This document shows, one piece after another, positions 26,641 through 35,513 of a stretch of 64,000 nt of DNA (positions are counted from its first letter, which is position 1; the number at the start of each line of letters is the position of its first letter). The stretch spans positions 37,454 to 101,453 of the forward strand of contig NZ_NFJB01000011.1 in assembly GCF_002159645.1 (NCBI RefSeq). The letters run 5' to 3'. A program made the translations under genes and the position numbers. The stretch comes from Parabacteroides sp. An277 (GTDB lineage Bacteria; Bacteroidota; Bacteroidia; Bacteroidales; Tannerellaceae). Below the pieces are notes generated by a model. The model had not been told where the DNA came from. It saw only the letters and a program-made list of their open reading frames with translations, and made no database searches.

Positions 26641-26681
26641 AAAGACTTCTTTCCAAATTATAACGGAAGAGGTCTTTTTTT
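26641..26681 (+). terminator. Intrinsic terminator of the tRNA operon
   Basis: AAGACTTCTTTCC pairs with GGAAGAGGTCTT with one bulge, followed by a run of T (26673-26681). It ends the tRNA-Thr/Tyr transcript. Confidence 0.8.
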
Positions 26682-26697
26682 ATACGATTAATCGTAT
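26682..26697. promoter_or_regulatory. 16-bp perfect palindrome upstream of the patatin gene
   Basis: ATACGATTAATCGTAT is a perfect 16-bp palindrome located directly after the tRNA terminator and 32 bases upstream of the -7 box of the patatin gene, at the place where the -33 region would be. It may be an operator. Confidence 0.35.
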
Positions 26698-26729
26698 GAT
26701 TTATGCCTATACTTTCCAAGAAAAATAAC

Positions 26730-26737
26730 TATATTTG
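26730..26737 (+). promoter_or_regulatory. -7 box TATATTTG for the patatin gene
   Basis: TATATTTG matches TAnnTTTG and lies 26 bases before the ATG at 26763. Confidence 0.55.
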
Positions 26738-26762
26738 GAGACAGATTCGGTAATAAAGTAAA

Positions 26763-29078
26763 ATGAAAAGATTCATCCTATATATATGTATCGTTTTTAT
26801 CGCCCTTCCTTTCTCCTTGGATGCACAACGGGTAGGGTTGGTATTAAGCGGAGGAGGCGCGAAAGGAGCCGCCCATATCGGTGTCATCAAAGCATTGGAA
26901 GAGAATAACATTCCCATTGATTATGTGACCGGAACATCAATGGGAGCTATCATCGGAAGTCTCTATGCCATGGGATATTCGCCCGACGAGATGCTCCGCC
27001 TCATCCTCTCGAAAGAATTTTTCTATTGGCAAACTGGGTTGGTAGAAGATGATTACACATACTATTTTCATAAACCCGATCCGACCCCTGAAATGGCACA
27101 TTTCTCGATAGACTTTTCCGATTCGCTTCAGGTAAAAACTCGCTTTCTGCCCGAAAGTCTTATCAATCCGATTCAGATGAACCAAGCCTTTATGGCACTT
27201 TATGCGCAAGCCACGGCCAAGGCAGGATGGAACTTCAACAACCTTTTCGTGCCTTTCCGATGTGTAGGTTCTGATATATACAATAAAAAAGCCATTATAT
27301 TCAAAGATGGTGACTTGGGCGATGCAGTACGTGCTTCCATGACATTTCCTTTCTTCTTCAAACCCATTTGGAAAAATAAGGTGCCGCTCTTTGATGGAGG
27401 CATTTATGATAATTTCCCTGTTCGTCCGATGGAAGACGCCTTTCATCCGGATTTTATCTTTGGCTCGGCAGTATCGGGAAACGCGAAGAAACCATCAGAG
27501 AACCCGTACAATCAACTGGAAACGATGATTATGCAAAAGACCGAATATGAAATTCCGGAAGAAAAAGGTATGCTCGTGCAATTTGAGTTTACCGATGTCT
27601 CTCTGCTCGATTTCCAAAAGGCACAAGAGATTATGGAAACAGGATACCGGCGTACCCTTTCGATGATAGATTCCATCAAACGTCGCGTCAAACGAGAAGT
27701 ACCCCTTACCGAGGTCAATGCCCGGCGCAAAGCTTATAAAGAGAGTTTGCCTCCCTTGGTATTCAAAAACATCTATATCACAGGTGTATCCGACGCACAA
27801 AAGAAATACATCGAATCCCAAATCCATCGCGACATAAATAAAGAATTCTCGATGGAAGAGTTCAAGCGCATTTACTTTAAGATATTGACCTATTCAAAAA
27901 TACAAGAAATCATGCCTCGTGCCATTTATAACCGGCTCAATAAAACGTTCGACCTCTATCTGGACATCAAAATAACCGACGAAGTGAATATTGGGTTGGG
28001 TGGAAACATCTCCTCGCATCAGGCAAACCAGCTTTACTTAGGCTTAGGTTATCGTTATTTGGGACGATTTGCGGCTGATATGAACGCCGATTTCCAAGTC
28101 GGAAATTCCTTTAGTGGCGTACTGCTCAACGGACGGATGTATCTCCAGACACGCATTCCCACTTATGTTAATTGGCAAGGAGCCTTCTCGTATAAACGTT
28201 ATTCAGAAAGCCAATCCCTCTTTTACGAAGATGTTATGCCTGCTTTCATTAAACAAAAGGAGTTATATACGAAGGTTAAACTGGGTTTCCCCTTCCTGAA
28301 CCGAGCTAAAGCCGAGATAGGTTTCGCCTACGGACAATTAAATGACTACTATTTTCAGAATTCAGACATGTCGTTTCAAAACGCGAACTACGAACACACA
28401 CGCTATAACCTCTTCGCCGGTTCACTGAACATTGAACAGAACTCATTGGCCACTAAGATATACCCTATTAGCGGGACCAAACGTTTACTGAATGCTCAAT
28501 ATATCACCGGTACCGAACACTATTTAGGAGACGAGCAAACCCTTTCCGCTTTGCCCCGTGTGCGCCATAGTTGGCTCCAGATGAAGGGACATTGGGAACA
28601 ATACCACGAACTAAACACCTTCTTCAATTGGGGGTACATGGGTGAAATCGTCGTGTCGAGCAAGAACTTGATGGGAAACTATACCGCGTCCATCCTCCAA
28701 GCGCCTGCTTTTACGCCTACGCCCCATAGCAATATTGTCTTCAATGAAGCATTCCGGGCGAACCAATATGCCGCATTTGGCCTCTCTCCTATTTTTAAGT
28801 TCGGCAAGCTGGTACACTTTCGCATGGACATGTACGGATTCGCCCCACTTTATGAAATCAAGAAAGAGACGCGACTCGTCGAGGGACATCTTTTGCACCT
28901 TCCTTATTATGGGAAGTTTCTTCGCTCGTTTCAATACATGGGCGAGGCAGCTATAGTCGTACACCTTCCCTTCGCAAGTATTAGCCTCTACGCCAACGGA
29001 TACAGTTATCCGAAGAAAAACTTCAACATAGGGTTAAATATCGGATACCTCCTGTTCAACCCCAAAATGTTGGATTGA
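26763..29078 (+). CDS. Patatin-like phospholipase with C-terminal Omp85-type outer-membrane barrel
   Basis: A 771-residue outer-membrane protein. Seen: a signal peptide (MKRFILYICIVFIALPFSLDAQ), a patatin lipase domain with the oxyanion loop LSGGGAKGAAHIG (28-40), the nucleophile GTSMG (Ser59) and the catalytic DGGIYDNFP (Asp211); then a POTRA-like segment (VFKNIYITGVSDAQKKYIESQI, about 335-410), and a beta-barrel of the surface antigen/Omp85 kind to the end (NIGLNIGYLLFNPKMLD). This order recalls PlpD-type self-secreted patatins. It may hydrolyse phospholipids at the outer membrane. Whether the lipase domain crosses to the outside is not known from sequence. Confidence 0.9.
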   Translation: MKRFILYICIVFIALPFSLDAQRVGLVLSGGGAKGAAHIGVIKALEENNIPIDYVTGTSMGAIIGSLYAMGYSPDEMLRLILSKEFFYWQTGLVEDDYTYYFHKPDPTPEMAHFSIDFSDSLQVKTRFLPESLINPIQMNQAFMALYAQATAKAGWNFNNLFVPFRCVGSDIYNKKAIIFKDGDLGDAVRASMTFPFFFKPIWKNKVPLFDGGIYDNFPVRPMEDAFHPDFIFGSAVSGNAKKPSENPYNQLETMIMQKTEYEIPEEKGMLVQFEFTDVSLLDFQKAQEIMETGYRRTLSMIDSIKRRVKREVPLTEVNARRKAYKESLPPLVFKNIYITGVSDAQKKYIESQIHRDINKEFSMEEFKRIYFKILTYSKIQEIMPRAIYNRLNKTFDLYLDIKITDEVNIGLGGNISSHQANQLYLGLGYRYLGRFAADMNADFQVGNSFSGVLLNGRMYLQTRIPTYVNWQGAFSYKRYSESQSLFYEDVMPAFIKQKELYTKVKLGFPFLNRAKAEIGFAYGQLNDYYFQNSDMSFQNANYEHTRYNLFAGSLNIEQNSLATKIYPISGTKRLLNAQYITGTEHYLGDEQTLSALPRVRHSWLQMKGHWEQYHELNTFFNWGYMGEIVVSSKNLMGNYTASILQAPAFTPTPHSNIVFNEAFRANQYAAFGLSPIFKFGKLVHFRMDMYGFAPLYEIKKETRLVEGHLLHLPYYGKFLRSFQYMGEAAIVVHLPFASISLYANGYSYPKKNFNIGLNIGYLLFNPKMLD

Positions 29079-29170
29079 TAAATGGTGAAAGTTCGCTAAA
29101 TATAGCAATCATACGCGCAAAAAGTCGTTCCTTTGCAAAACTATACTATCAATAAACGAAAATATCTTAT

Positions 29171-30478
29171 ATGCGTACACCTACGTTACAATATTTATAC
29201 CTACAAAAGCCCGTGTCGATGATTATCGTCATTTGCATCATCTCGGTGCTTCCCTGGTTAGGATTGCATGAATTAGATATGCCGGCTCAATCGGAATGTG
29301 CTCTCACGGCCAACACCATGCTCCAGACGGGCGAATGGATACTCCCTCAGATATCAGGCGGGGAAATAAGCTACGACCACCCGATGCTGCACTGGCTTAT
29401 CGTTCTCTTCTCGTATGGACAAGGGTACGTCTCGAAGCTGACATTGCAATTGCCTGGGGCGTTAGCGTTTATCGTCATGATGGCTACTTCGCTCATCTTT
29501 TTCGGACGGCGCACGAAGTTCCACGAGGCTTTCATATCCACGCTCTTCCTCATCACCTGTTCGGGGATGCAGAACCTGTCGGCGGCCAGTTCGGGGGATT
29601 TACTTTTCGCCACCTTCCTCTTTGTCGCGCTCACGCAATTGTACCGATGGGAAGAGAACTACGAACTGAAGGGCATCCCAGTCGAAATCTCCTTGCTCCT
29701 CAGTGCCGCAATTCTAACAAAAGGACTAATGGGCGTGATTCTTCCGCTCATCGCGTTTACTGCCTATTTGTTCGTCGTACGCAAGCATCCGGCAGGAGTC
29801 ATCCTGAAGGCGATGTTCTATCTCTTCGTATCCTCCCTCTTCCTCCCGGCTTTATGGTATGTGAGCATCTGGAAGCAAGGGGGGACGGACCTGTTGTTAG
29901 ATGTGATGCGGACCGAATTCAGTTACTTCTGGGGCACAGGAGCGGACGTGCACAACGTCCTGTACGTCTTTCCTGCGTTGGCCATCGGGTTCCTGCCTTG
30001 GATTGTGTTCTTCTTTTTCTCGCTATTCGGCATAAAGTGGGAAAAGCACACGGTCTGCTGCACGGGCGTGAAGCTCTTCAGCCTCGTCTCGATGGTCGTG
30101 CTTTTGGCATCGTATGCCGTGATGCCGGTCAAGCGGGCCAGCTTCCTCTTGCCCATCTATCCTTTCATTACGATATTCTTAGCGCAATATGCCCTATACA
30201 TTACCGAATACAGGACCTGGTGCACGCGCCTGTTCGCCATCTTCCTGACCGTGGCCGTCGTATGTGGCCTGTTGCTGGCCCTATTCCCGTCGGGGTGGAG
30301 CCCGTTTCATGCCTTTACCCTCAACCTGCGGACTGGCTTGCTGCTCGGCTTCACCTTCGCCATGCTGGGGACGGTCTATTACCAACTATTCAAACGAATC
30401 AATATCAAGATACTCTACGCGACCATCGCCCTGGCCTTCTCCGTCAACTTGTTAGTGAATGCGGCAGAAATAATTTAG
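29171..30478 (+). CDS. GT39/ArnT-like polytopic glycosyltransferase
   Basis: A 435-residue membrane protein with about ten or more hydrophobic segments. Seen: GLHELDMPAQSECALTANTMLQTGEWILPQISGGEISYDHPMLHWLIVLFS near residues 36-86, which resembles the first periplasmic loop of ArnT/PMT-type transferases (D/E-P/R-E-x-A and Y-x-K/H-P-P/M-L motifs), with changes from the strict forms. Such enzymes move sugars from polyprenyl phosphate donors to lipid A or proteins. It is shorter than the usual 500-550 residues, lacking much of the C-terminal domain. Substrate not known. Confidence 0.8.
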   Translation: MRTPTLQYLYLQKPVSMIIVICIISVLPWLGLHELDMPAQSECALTANTMLQTGEWILPQISGGEISYDHPMLHWLIVLFSYGQGYVSKLTLQLPGALAFIVMMATSLIFFGRRTKFHEAFISTLFLITCSGMQNLSAASSGDLLFATFLFVALTQLYRWEENYELKGIPVEISLLLSAAILTKGLMGVILPLIAFTAYLFVVRKHPAGVILKAMFYLFVSSLFLPALWYVSIWKQGGTDLLLDVMRTEFSYFWGTGADVHNVLYVFPALAIGFLPWIVFFFFSLFGIKWEKHTVCCTGVKLFSLVSMVVLLASYAVMPVKRASFLLPIYPFITIFLAQYALYITEYRTWCTRLFAIFLTVAVVCGLLLALFPSGWSPFHAFTLNLRTGLLLGFTFAMLGTVYYQLFKRINIKILYATIALAFSVNLLVNAAEII

Positions 30479-30526
30479 CACAGGGCGTGGCGCAAGATTG
30501 TTTTACCCTATATTATAGATACAACA

Positions 30527-31954
30527 TTGGCACGAAAAAGAAAACCGTTACCTATCTTGGAAAAGGTAACTATCACAGATGTAGCCGCCGAGGGCAAAGC
30601 CTTGGCGCGTGTGAACGACTTGGTGGTGTTTGTTCCTTATGTCGCTCCGGGAGATGTCGTAGACATCCAACTGCTCCGTAAGCGGCACAACTACGCAGAG
30701 GGGAAAGCCATCGCCTTCCATACCTATGCAGCCGAGCGCGCGGTCCCGTTTTGCGAGCACTTCGGCGTCTGTGGCGGGTGCAAGTGGCAGCATCTCCCTT
30801 ACGAGGCGCAGCTACGGTACAAGCAGAAGCAGGTGGTCGATAACCTCACGCGCATCGGGAAGGTCGATTTGGGCGAGGTGCTCCCCATTATCGGTTCGGC
30901 TCGCACGCAGTTTTACCGCAACAAGTTAGAGTTCACCTTCTCGAACAAGAAATGGCTTACCGAGGAGCAGGTACAAAGCGGGGAAACGTTTGATGAAATG
31001 AACGGTCTCGGCTTCCACATCCCCGGTATGTTCGACAAGGTACTCGACATACACAAGTGTTGGCTACAAGACGATATCTCGAACCGCATCCGTCTGGCCA
31101 TCAAGGACTATTGTTTGCAACACGAGGGCTATCCCTTCTTCGATTTGCGCAATCAGGAAGGATTCATGCGCACGCTGATGATACGCACCGCCTCGACGGG
31201 CGACCTGATGCTGGTAGTGGTCTTCTTTCACGAAGACCGCGAGCGGCGGGAGGCATTGTTGGACTACATCGCCCAGCAGTTTCCGGAAATTACCTCCTTG
31301 CTATACGTCATCAACGGGAAATGTAACGACACGATTACCGACCAGGAGGTGCATGTCTATCGCGGCAACGACCACATCATCGAAGAGATGGAGGGGTTGC
31401 GCTTCAAGGTAGGAGCCAAGTCGTTCTACCAGACCAACTCGCACCAGGCTTACGAGCTGTACAAGGTGGCGCGGTCGTTTGCGGGCCTTACCGGCGAGGA
31501 GCTTGTATACGACCTCTATACCGGTACCGGGACGATTGCGAACTTCGTCTCCCGCCAGGCGCGCGAGGTGATTGGCATTGAGTATGTCCCCGAGGCTATC
31601 GAAGACGCAAAGGTCAACTCGGCCCTCAACTGCATCACGAACACCCGCTTCTTTGCCGGCGATATGAAGGATATCCTGACCGACGACTTTGTCCACACGC
31701 ACGGCCGACCTGACGTCATCATCACCGACCCGCCTCGCGCAGGCATGCACGAGGATGTGATCAAGACCATCCTCGCCGCCAGTCCAAAGCGCATCGTCTA
31801 CGTGAGCTGCAACCCCGCCACGCAAGCGCGAGACCTCAACCTCCTCGATGCCGCCTACGCGGTACGGAAGGTACAGCCGGTCGATATGTTTCCCCACACG
31901 CACCACGTGGAGAACGTCGTCCTGCTCGAAAAACGGCCCGCGCCCAGTGAATGA
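30527..31954 (+). CDS. rlmD: 23S rRNA (uracil-C5)-methyltransferase RlmD (RumA-like)
   Basis: A 475-residue SAM-dependent m5U methyltransferase. Seen: an N-terminal TRAM domain (EKVTITDVAAEGKALARVNDLVVFVPYVAPGDVVDIQLLRKR), a [4Fe-4S] cluster site in CEHFGVCGGCKWQHL (CxxxxxCxxC), the SAM site VYDLYTGTGTIANFV, ITDPPRAGMHEDV and the catalytic Cys in VYVSCNPATQARDL. The start codon is TTG at 30527-30529: no in-frame ATG lies near and the family begins with this ARKRKPLP-type segment. The stop codon overlaps the first unit of repeat array B. Confidence 0.95.
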   Translation: MARKRKPLPILEKVTITDVAAEGKALARVNDLVVFVPYVAPGDVVDIQLLRKRHNYAEGKAIAFHTYAAERAVPFCEHFGVCGGCKWQHLPYEAQLRYKQKQVVDNLTRIGKVDLGEVLPIIGSARTQFYRNKLEFTFSNKKWLTEEQVQSGETFDEMNGLGFHIPGMFDKVLDIHKCWLQDDISNRIRLAIKDYCLQHEGYPFFDLRNQEGFMRTLMIRTASTGDLMLVVVFFHEDRERREALLDYIAQQFPEITSLLYVINGKCNDTITDQEVHVYRGNDHIIEEMEGLRFKVGAKSFYQTNSHQAYELYKVARSFAGLTGEELVYDLYTGTGTIANFVSRQAREVIGIEYVPEAIEDAKVNSALNCITNTRFFAGDMKDILTDDFVHTHGRPDVIITDPPRAGMHEDVIKTILAASPKRIVYVSCNPATQARDLNLLDAAYAVRKVQPVDMFPHTHHVENVVLLEKRPAPSE

Positions 31955-32114
31955 TGCCTTCACTGATCAGTGAAGGGTGCTTTCACTGTATCAGTGAACG
32001 ATGCTTTCACTGATCAGTTAACGATGCTTTCACTGATCAGTTAACGATGCCTGTACTGATCAGTTAACGGTGCTTTAACTGGTCAGTTAACGACGCATTA
32101 ACTGATACCCCCAT
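31953..32114. repeat. Tandem array B, 7 x 23 bp palindromic repeats after rlmD
   Basis: Seven units start at 31953, 31976, 32000, 32023, 32046, 32069 and 32092, with a period of 23 (once 24), ending in a partial unit. The first core is the perfect palindrome TTCACTGATCAGTGAA; later units drift to ACTGATCAGTT or ACTGGTCAGTT. The array begins inside the rlmD stop codon (31952-31954) and ends 34 bases before the mltF start. No spacers, so not CRISPR. Confidence 0.95.
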
Positions 32115-32148
32115 TTCCTATACATTATATAATATAACACGCACACAC

Positions 32149-33537
32149 ATGAAACGACCCGCCCTATTGGCCTTGCTGGCCTTGTTTGCCCTACTTGCCT
32201 GCCAAGAGAAGAAAGAAGAAGCAGCGAAAGAGGAGCCCTTTGTGCGCGACCTGCCCGAGATCGTGTCGTGCGACACACTCGTGGCCGCCACGCTGTATAG
32301 CTCCACCTCTTATTTCCAATACAAAATGCAACCGATGGGTTACGAGTATGAGCTCGCGAAAGACTTTGCCGAAGCGCATGGGTTGGAGCTACGCATCCTC
32401 ACGGCACATACGACCGAACAGCTCGATTCGCTCCTCATGAGCGGGCAGGCCGACCTCATCGCCTACCCCACGTTCATCAGCAACGAAAGCAAACGCCGAC
32501 TCCTCTTTTGCGGGCACGAGCAGCAGACAAGCCAGGTCATTGTGCAGCGCGCCAATCCGGGCGATACGGTACTGACCGACGTGACCGAACTGATAGGAAA
32601 GACGGTATACGTCCAGCGCGGCTCCAAATACGACGAACGCCTCCAACACCTGAACGAAGAGCTGGGCGGGGGCATCGTGATAGCATACGCAGACGAGGAC
32701 TCGCTCTCGAACGAAGACCTCATTGAGCGGGTGTCGACGGGCGAGATACGCTATACCGTGAGCGATGATAACATCGCCCGCTTGAACCGCACCTACTATT
32801 GGAACCTCGACACCCGGCTCAAGATTAGCTTCCGGCAACGGTCGGCCTGGGCCGTGCGGCCTACCTCTCCGCTCCTGGCCAAGGCCATCGATACGTGGGC
32901 CAGCGACACGAAACGGCGCACCTCCTTTACCGCCATTACCAAACGCTACTTCGAACTAAGCAAAGTGCAAGAGGACACGACAGTCCCGACGGTGAAAAAC
33001 GGACACATCTCGCCCTACGACGCGCTCTTCCGGAAATATGCACCCCTCTTGGGATGGGACTGGCAACTGCTCGCTTCCATTGCCTATCAAGAGTCGAAGT
33101 TCGACCCGCATGTGGTCTCGTGGGCCGGAGCCGAAGGACTCATGGGAATCATGCCCAACACGGCACGGCAACTCGGCGTGACGCCCCACGAACTGAAGGA
33201 CCCCGCGGTCGGGATACGTACCGGTGTCGATTGCTTGCGCCGCTTCCGACAAGGCTTTAGCGAGATAACCGACCCGAACGAGAAAATCAAGTTCACCCTT
33301 GCAGCCTATAATGCCGGTATCGGACATGTATACGACGCGCAACGCCTCGCCCGCAAATATGGGAAAGACCCGACGCGCTGGGACGGGCACGTGGCGGAAT
33401 ACATCCGCCTCAAGAACGATCCCGAATACTACAACGACCCCGTATGCAAACACGGGTATCTGCGCGGACAGGAGACCTACCAGTACGTCCAAGAAATCAT
33501 CTACCGATACCACTATTATTTAAAGCAAACGCACTAA
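32149..33537 (+). CDS. mltF: MltF-like membrane-bound lytic transglycosylase
   Basis: A 462-residue lipoprotein that cleaves peptidoglycan glycan strands to 1,6-anhydro ends in the periplasm. Seen: a lipoprotein signal with LFALLAC (Cys near residue 19), a solute-binding-protein type 3 domain (CDTLVAATLYSSTSYF to about residue 275), and an SLT domain with the catalytic Glu315 in AYQESKFDPHVVSWAGAEGLMGIMPNTARQLGV and AAYNAGIGHV. The domain order is that of MltF. It follows repeat array B; its promoter was not identified with confidence. Confidence 0.93.
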   Translation: MKRPALLALLALFALLACQEKKEEAAKEEPFVRDLPEIVSCDTLVAATLYSSTSYFQYKMQPMGYEYELAKDFAEAHGLELRILTAHTTEQLDSLLMSGQADLIAYPTFISNESKRRLLFCGHEQQTSQVIVQRANPGDTVLTDVTELIGKTVYVQRGSKYDERLQHLNEELGGGIVIAYADEDSLSNEDLIERVSTGEIRYTVSDDNIARLNRTYYWNLDTRLKISFRQRSAWAVRPTSPLLAKAIDTWASDTKRRTSFTAITKRYFELSKVQEDTTVPTVKNGHISPYDALFRKYAPLLGWDWQLLASIAYQESKFDPHVVSWAGAEGLMGIMPNTARQLGVTPHELKDPAVGIRTGVDCLRRFRQGFSEITDPNEKIKFTLAAYNAGIGHVYDAQRLARKYGKDPTRWDGHVAEYIRLKNDPEYYNDPVCKHGYLRGQETYQYVQEIIYRYHYYLKQTH

Positions 33538-33554
33538 ATAGCGCAAAATTTGTG

Positions 33555-33562
33555 TACCTTTG
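33555..33562 (+). promoter_or_regulatory. -7 box TACCTTTG for the unknown gene and pepP
   Basis: TACCTTTG lies 45 bases before the ATG at 33607 and shows that an in-frame upstream start at 33550 is not used. Confidence 0.65.
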
Positions 33563-33606
33563 CCTCTCCAAGAAATAAAGTAACAATTCGAATAAAACAG
33601 AAGACA

Positions 33607-34116
33607 ATGACACAGGTTGGAACAAAAAAGACCGTAATTAAGAAATTAGTGAAGAACCGAACGGCTGAATTCTATATGAACAACTTGCCGGACGATGAAC
33701 GCAATCATTTCCAATACAAACTGAATCAAATCCTAAGCGGAGACAAATCGGACGAAACACTCAGCTTCGTCGACGAGGTCTATAACCGCCTGGCATCATT
33801 CAATCCCACAGACGAGCAGAAGACACTCATCGCCGCTGCCCGCAAATACAAGAAGGGAACTGGCAAGGCAAAGAAAGACTCGCCAGAGCATACTGTCTGG
33901 GGCGCATGGCGTGAACTGGTCAGTGCTATCGAAAAGCACGCAGGACACCTCTCGCCCGAAACCATCGAGAAACTGAAGGAAAAGACGGCCGAACTGAATA
34001 CCCTCATCGACCAAAAGATAGGCGAACAAATCGCCCAGGAAATCCAAAAGTTAGAACAGGAGAAAGAGGAGGCCGACCGGCGCATCCAGGCATTACGGGA
34101 AAAGTTAAATCAATAA
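33607..34116 (+). CDS. Hypothetical protein with C-terminal coiled coil, upstream of pepP
   Basis: A 169-residue soluble protein that I do not recognise. Seen: a basic N-terminus (MTQVGTKKTVIKKLVKNRTAEFYMNNLPDDERNHFQYKLNQIL), a central helical part with NRLASFNPTDEQKTLIAAARKYKKGTGKAKKDSPEHTVWGAWRELV, and a strongly charged heptad-like C-terminus (EKLKEKTAELNTLIDQKIGEQIAQEIQKLEQEKEEADRRIQAL in shortened form) suggesting a coiled coil. No signal peptide. It has its own promoter and ends 18 bases before pepP, so the two are probably co-transcribed; no functional link is known. Confidence 0.75.
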   Translation: MTQVGTKKTVIKKLVKNRTAEFYMNNLPDDERNHFQYKLNQILSGDKSDETLSFVDEVYNRLASFNPTDEQKTLIAAARKYKKGTGKAKKDSPEHTVWGAWRELVSAIEKHAGHLSPETIEKLKEKTAELNTLIDQKIGEQIAQEIQKLEQEKEEADRRIQALREKLNQ

Positions 34117-34134
34117 GTTAAGGAGATAAGACAC

Positions 34135-35511
34135 ATGTTCAGTAAAGAAACCTATAAAGCACGCCGGGCGCAGTTGAAGCAAGCGGTCGGCTCGGGGCTA
34201 CTCCTCTTCTTGGGGAATGAAGAATCGGGCATGAACTATGCCGACAACACGTACCACTTCCGGCAAGATTCCACCTTCCTCTACTTCTTTGGACTGCCAT
34301 ACGCGGGTTTGGCGGCCGTCATCGACATAGACAACAACCGGGAGATTATATTCGGAGACGAACTGACCATCGATGCTATCGTATGGATGGGCACGCAACC
34401 GACCCTGAAAGAAAAGAGCGAAGCCACAGGACTGCATGAAGTACGTCCCTTCCGCGAAATCGAATCCTACCTGAAGCAGGCACAACAGAAGGGACAGGCC
34501 ATCCACTACCTCCCGACCTATCGCACCGAACATCAGTTGAAACTCTTCGCCTGGTTGGGTGTCGTGCCGGGAAACGAGAAACCATCCGTGCCGTTTATCA
34601 TGGGCGTGGTCAATCAACGCATCTACAAGAGCGCAGAAGAGATTGCTGAAATTGAAAAGGCGTGCAATGTCACCGCAGACATGCACCTGGCCGCCATGCG
34701 GACAGTCCGCCCCGGCATCTATGAAAGCGAAGTGGCAGCAGTCGTGGCCGAAACAGCTTTCAAGCATAATTACGAACTCTCCTTCCCGACGATTGCGACC
34801 ATTAACGGGCAAACGCTCCATAACCACGACCATAGCCACTTGATCAAAAGTGGTGATATGCTTCTGCTGGATGCAGGTGCAGAGACCGAAATGGGCTATG
34901 CAGGTGATATGTCCTCCACGATTCCGGCTGATAAGAAATTCACGCAACGCCAGAAAGATGTATACGATATTCAAGTAGCAGCCCACGAAACAGCGGTGGC
35001 GGCATTGCGACCGGGCATCAAGTTCGTAGACGTCTATGAGAAAGCCTGCACGGTCATTATGCAAGGCATGAAAGACTTAGGCTTTGCGAAAGGCGACCCA
35101 GCAGAGGCTGTGAAGGCCGGTGCGCACGCCATGTTCATGCCATGCGGATTAGGGCACATGATGGGATTAGACGTGCACGACATGGAAAACCTCGGAGAGG
35201 AATACGTAGGCTATAACGGGCAGCCGAAGAGTAAGCAGTTCGGACGGAAATCGTTGCGATTGGGCCGCGAGCTGGAACCAGGCTTCGTCTTGACGATCGA
35301 ACCGGGCGTGTATTTCATCCCGGAACTTATCGACCTCTGGCGAAGCGAAGGCAAGTTCCTCGAATTCTTGGATTACGACAAGCTCGATACGTATAAGGAC
35401 TTCAGCGGCATCCGCAACGAGGAAGACTATCTCATCACTGAAGAGGGCGCTCGTCGCCTCGGCAAGCGCATCCCGCTCCATACGGACGAAGTAGAAAACG
35501 AACATTGTTGA
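34135..35511 (+). CDS. pepP: Xaa-Pro aminopeptidase (M24B, aminopeptidase P)
   Basis: A 458-residue dinuclear metal peptidase that removes N-terminal residues before proline. Seen: the aminopeptidase P N-terminal domain (MFSKETYKARRAQL, YHFRQDSTFLYFFGL), then the pita-bread domain with metal ligands in LLLDAGAETEMGYAGDMSSTIPADKKF, CGLGHMMGLDVHDMENLG, LEPGFVLTIEPGVYF and FSGIRNEEDYLIT. Cytoplasmic. It lies between the coiled-coil protein and cobQ on the same strand. Confidence 0.95.
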   Translation: MFSKETYKARRAQLKQAVGSGLLLFLGNEESGMNYADNTYHFRQDSTFLYFFGLPYAGLAAVIDIDNNREIIFGDELTIDAIVWMGTQPTLKEKSEATGLHEVRPFREIESYLKQAQQKGQAIHYLPTYRTEHQLKLFAWLGVVPGNEKPSVPFIMGVVNQRIYKSAEEIAEIEKACNVTADMHLAAMRTVRPGIYESEVAAVVAETAFKHNYELSFPTIATINGQTLHNHDHSHLIKSGDMLLLDAGAETEMGYAGDMSSTIPADKKFTQRQKDVYDIQVAAHETAVAALRPGIKFVDVYEKACTVIMQGMKDLGFAKGDPAEAVKAGAHAMFMPCGLGHMMGLDVHDMENLGEEYVGYNGQPKSKQFGRKSLRLGRELEPGFVLTIEPGVYFIPELIDLWRSEGKFLEFLDYDKLDTYKDFSGIRNEEDYLITEEGARRLGKRIPLHTDEVENEHC

Positions 35512-35513
35512 GC

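Noticed and set aside
32149..33537. Plain amino-acid ABC transporter binding protein
   Set aside because: The C-terminal half has a complete lytic transglycosylase domain with Glu315, so MltF-like is the better call.
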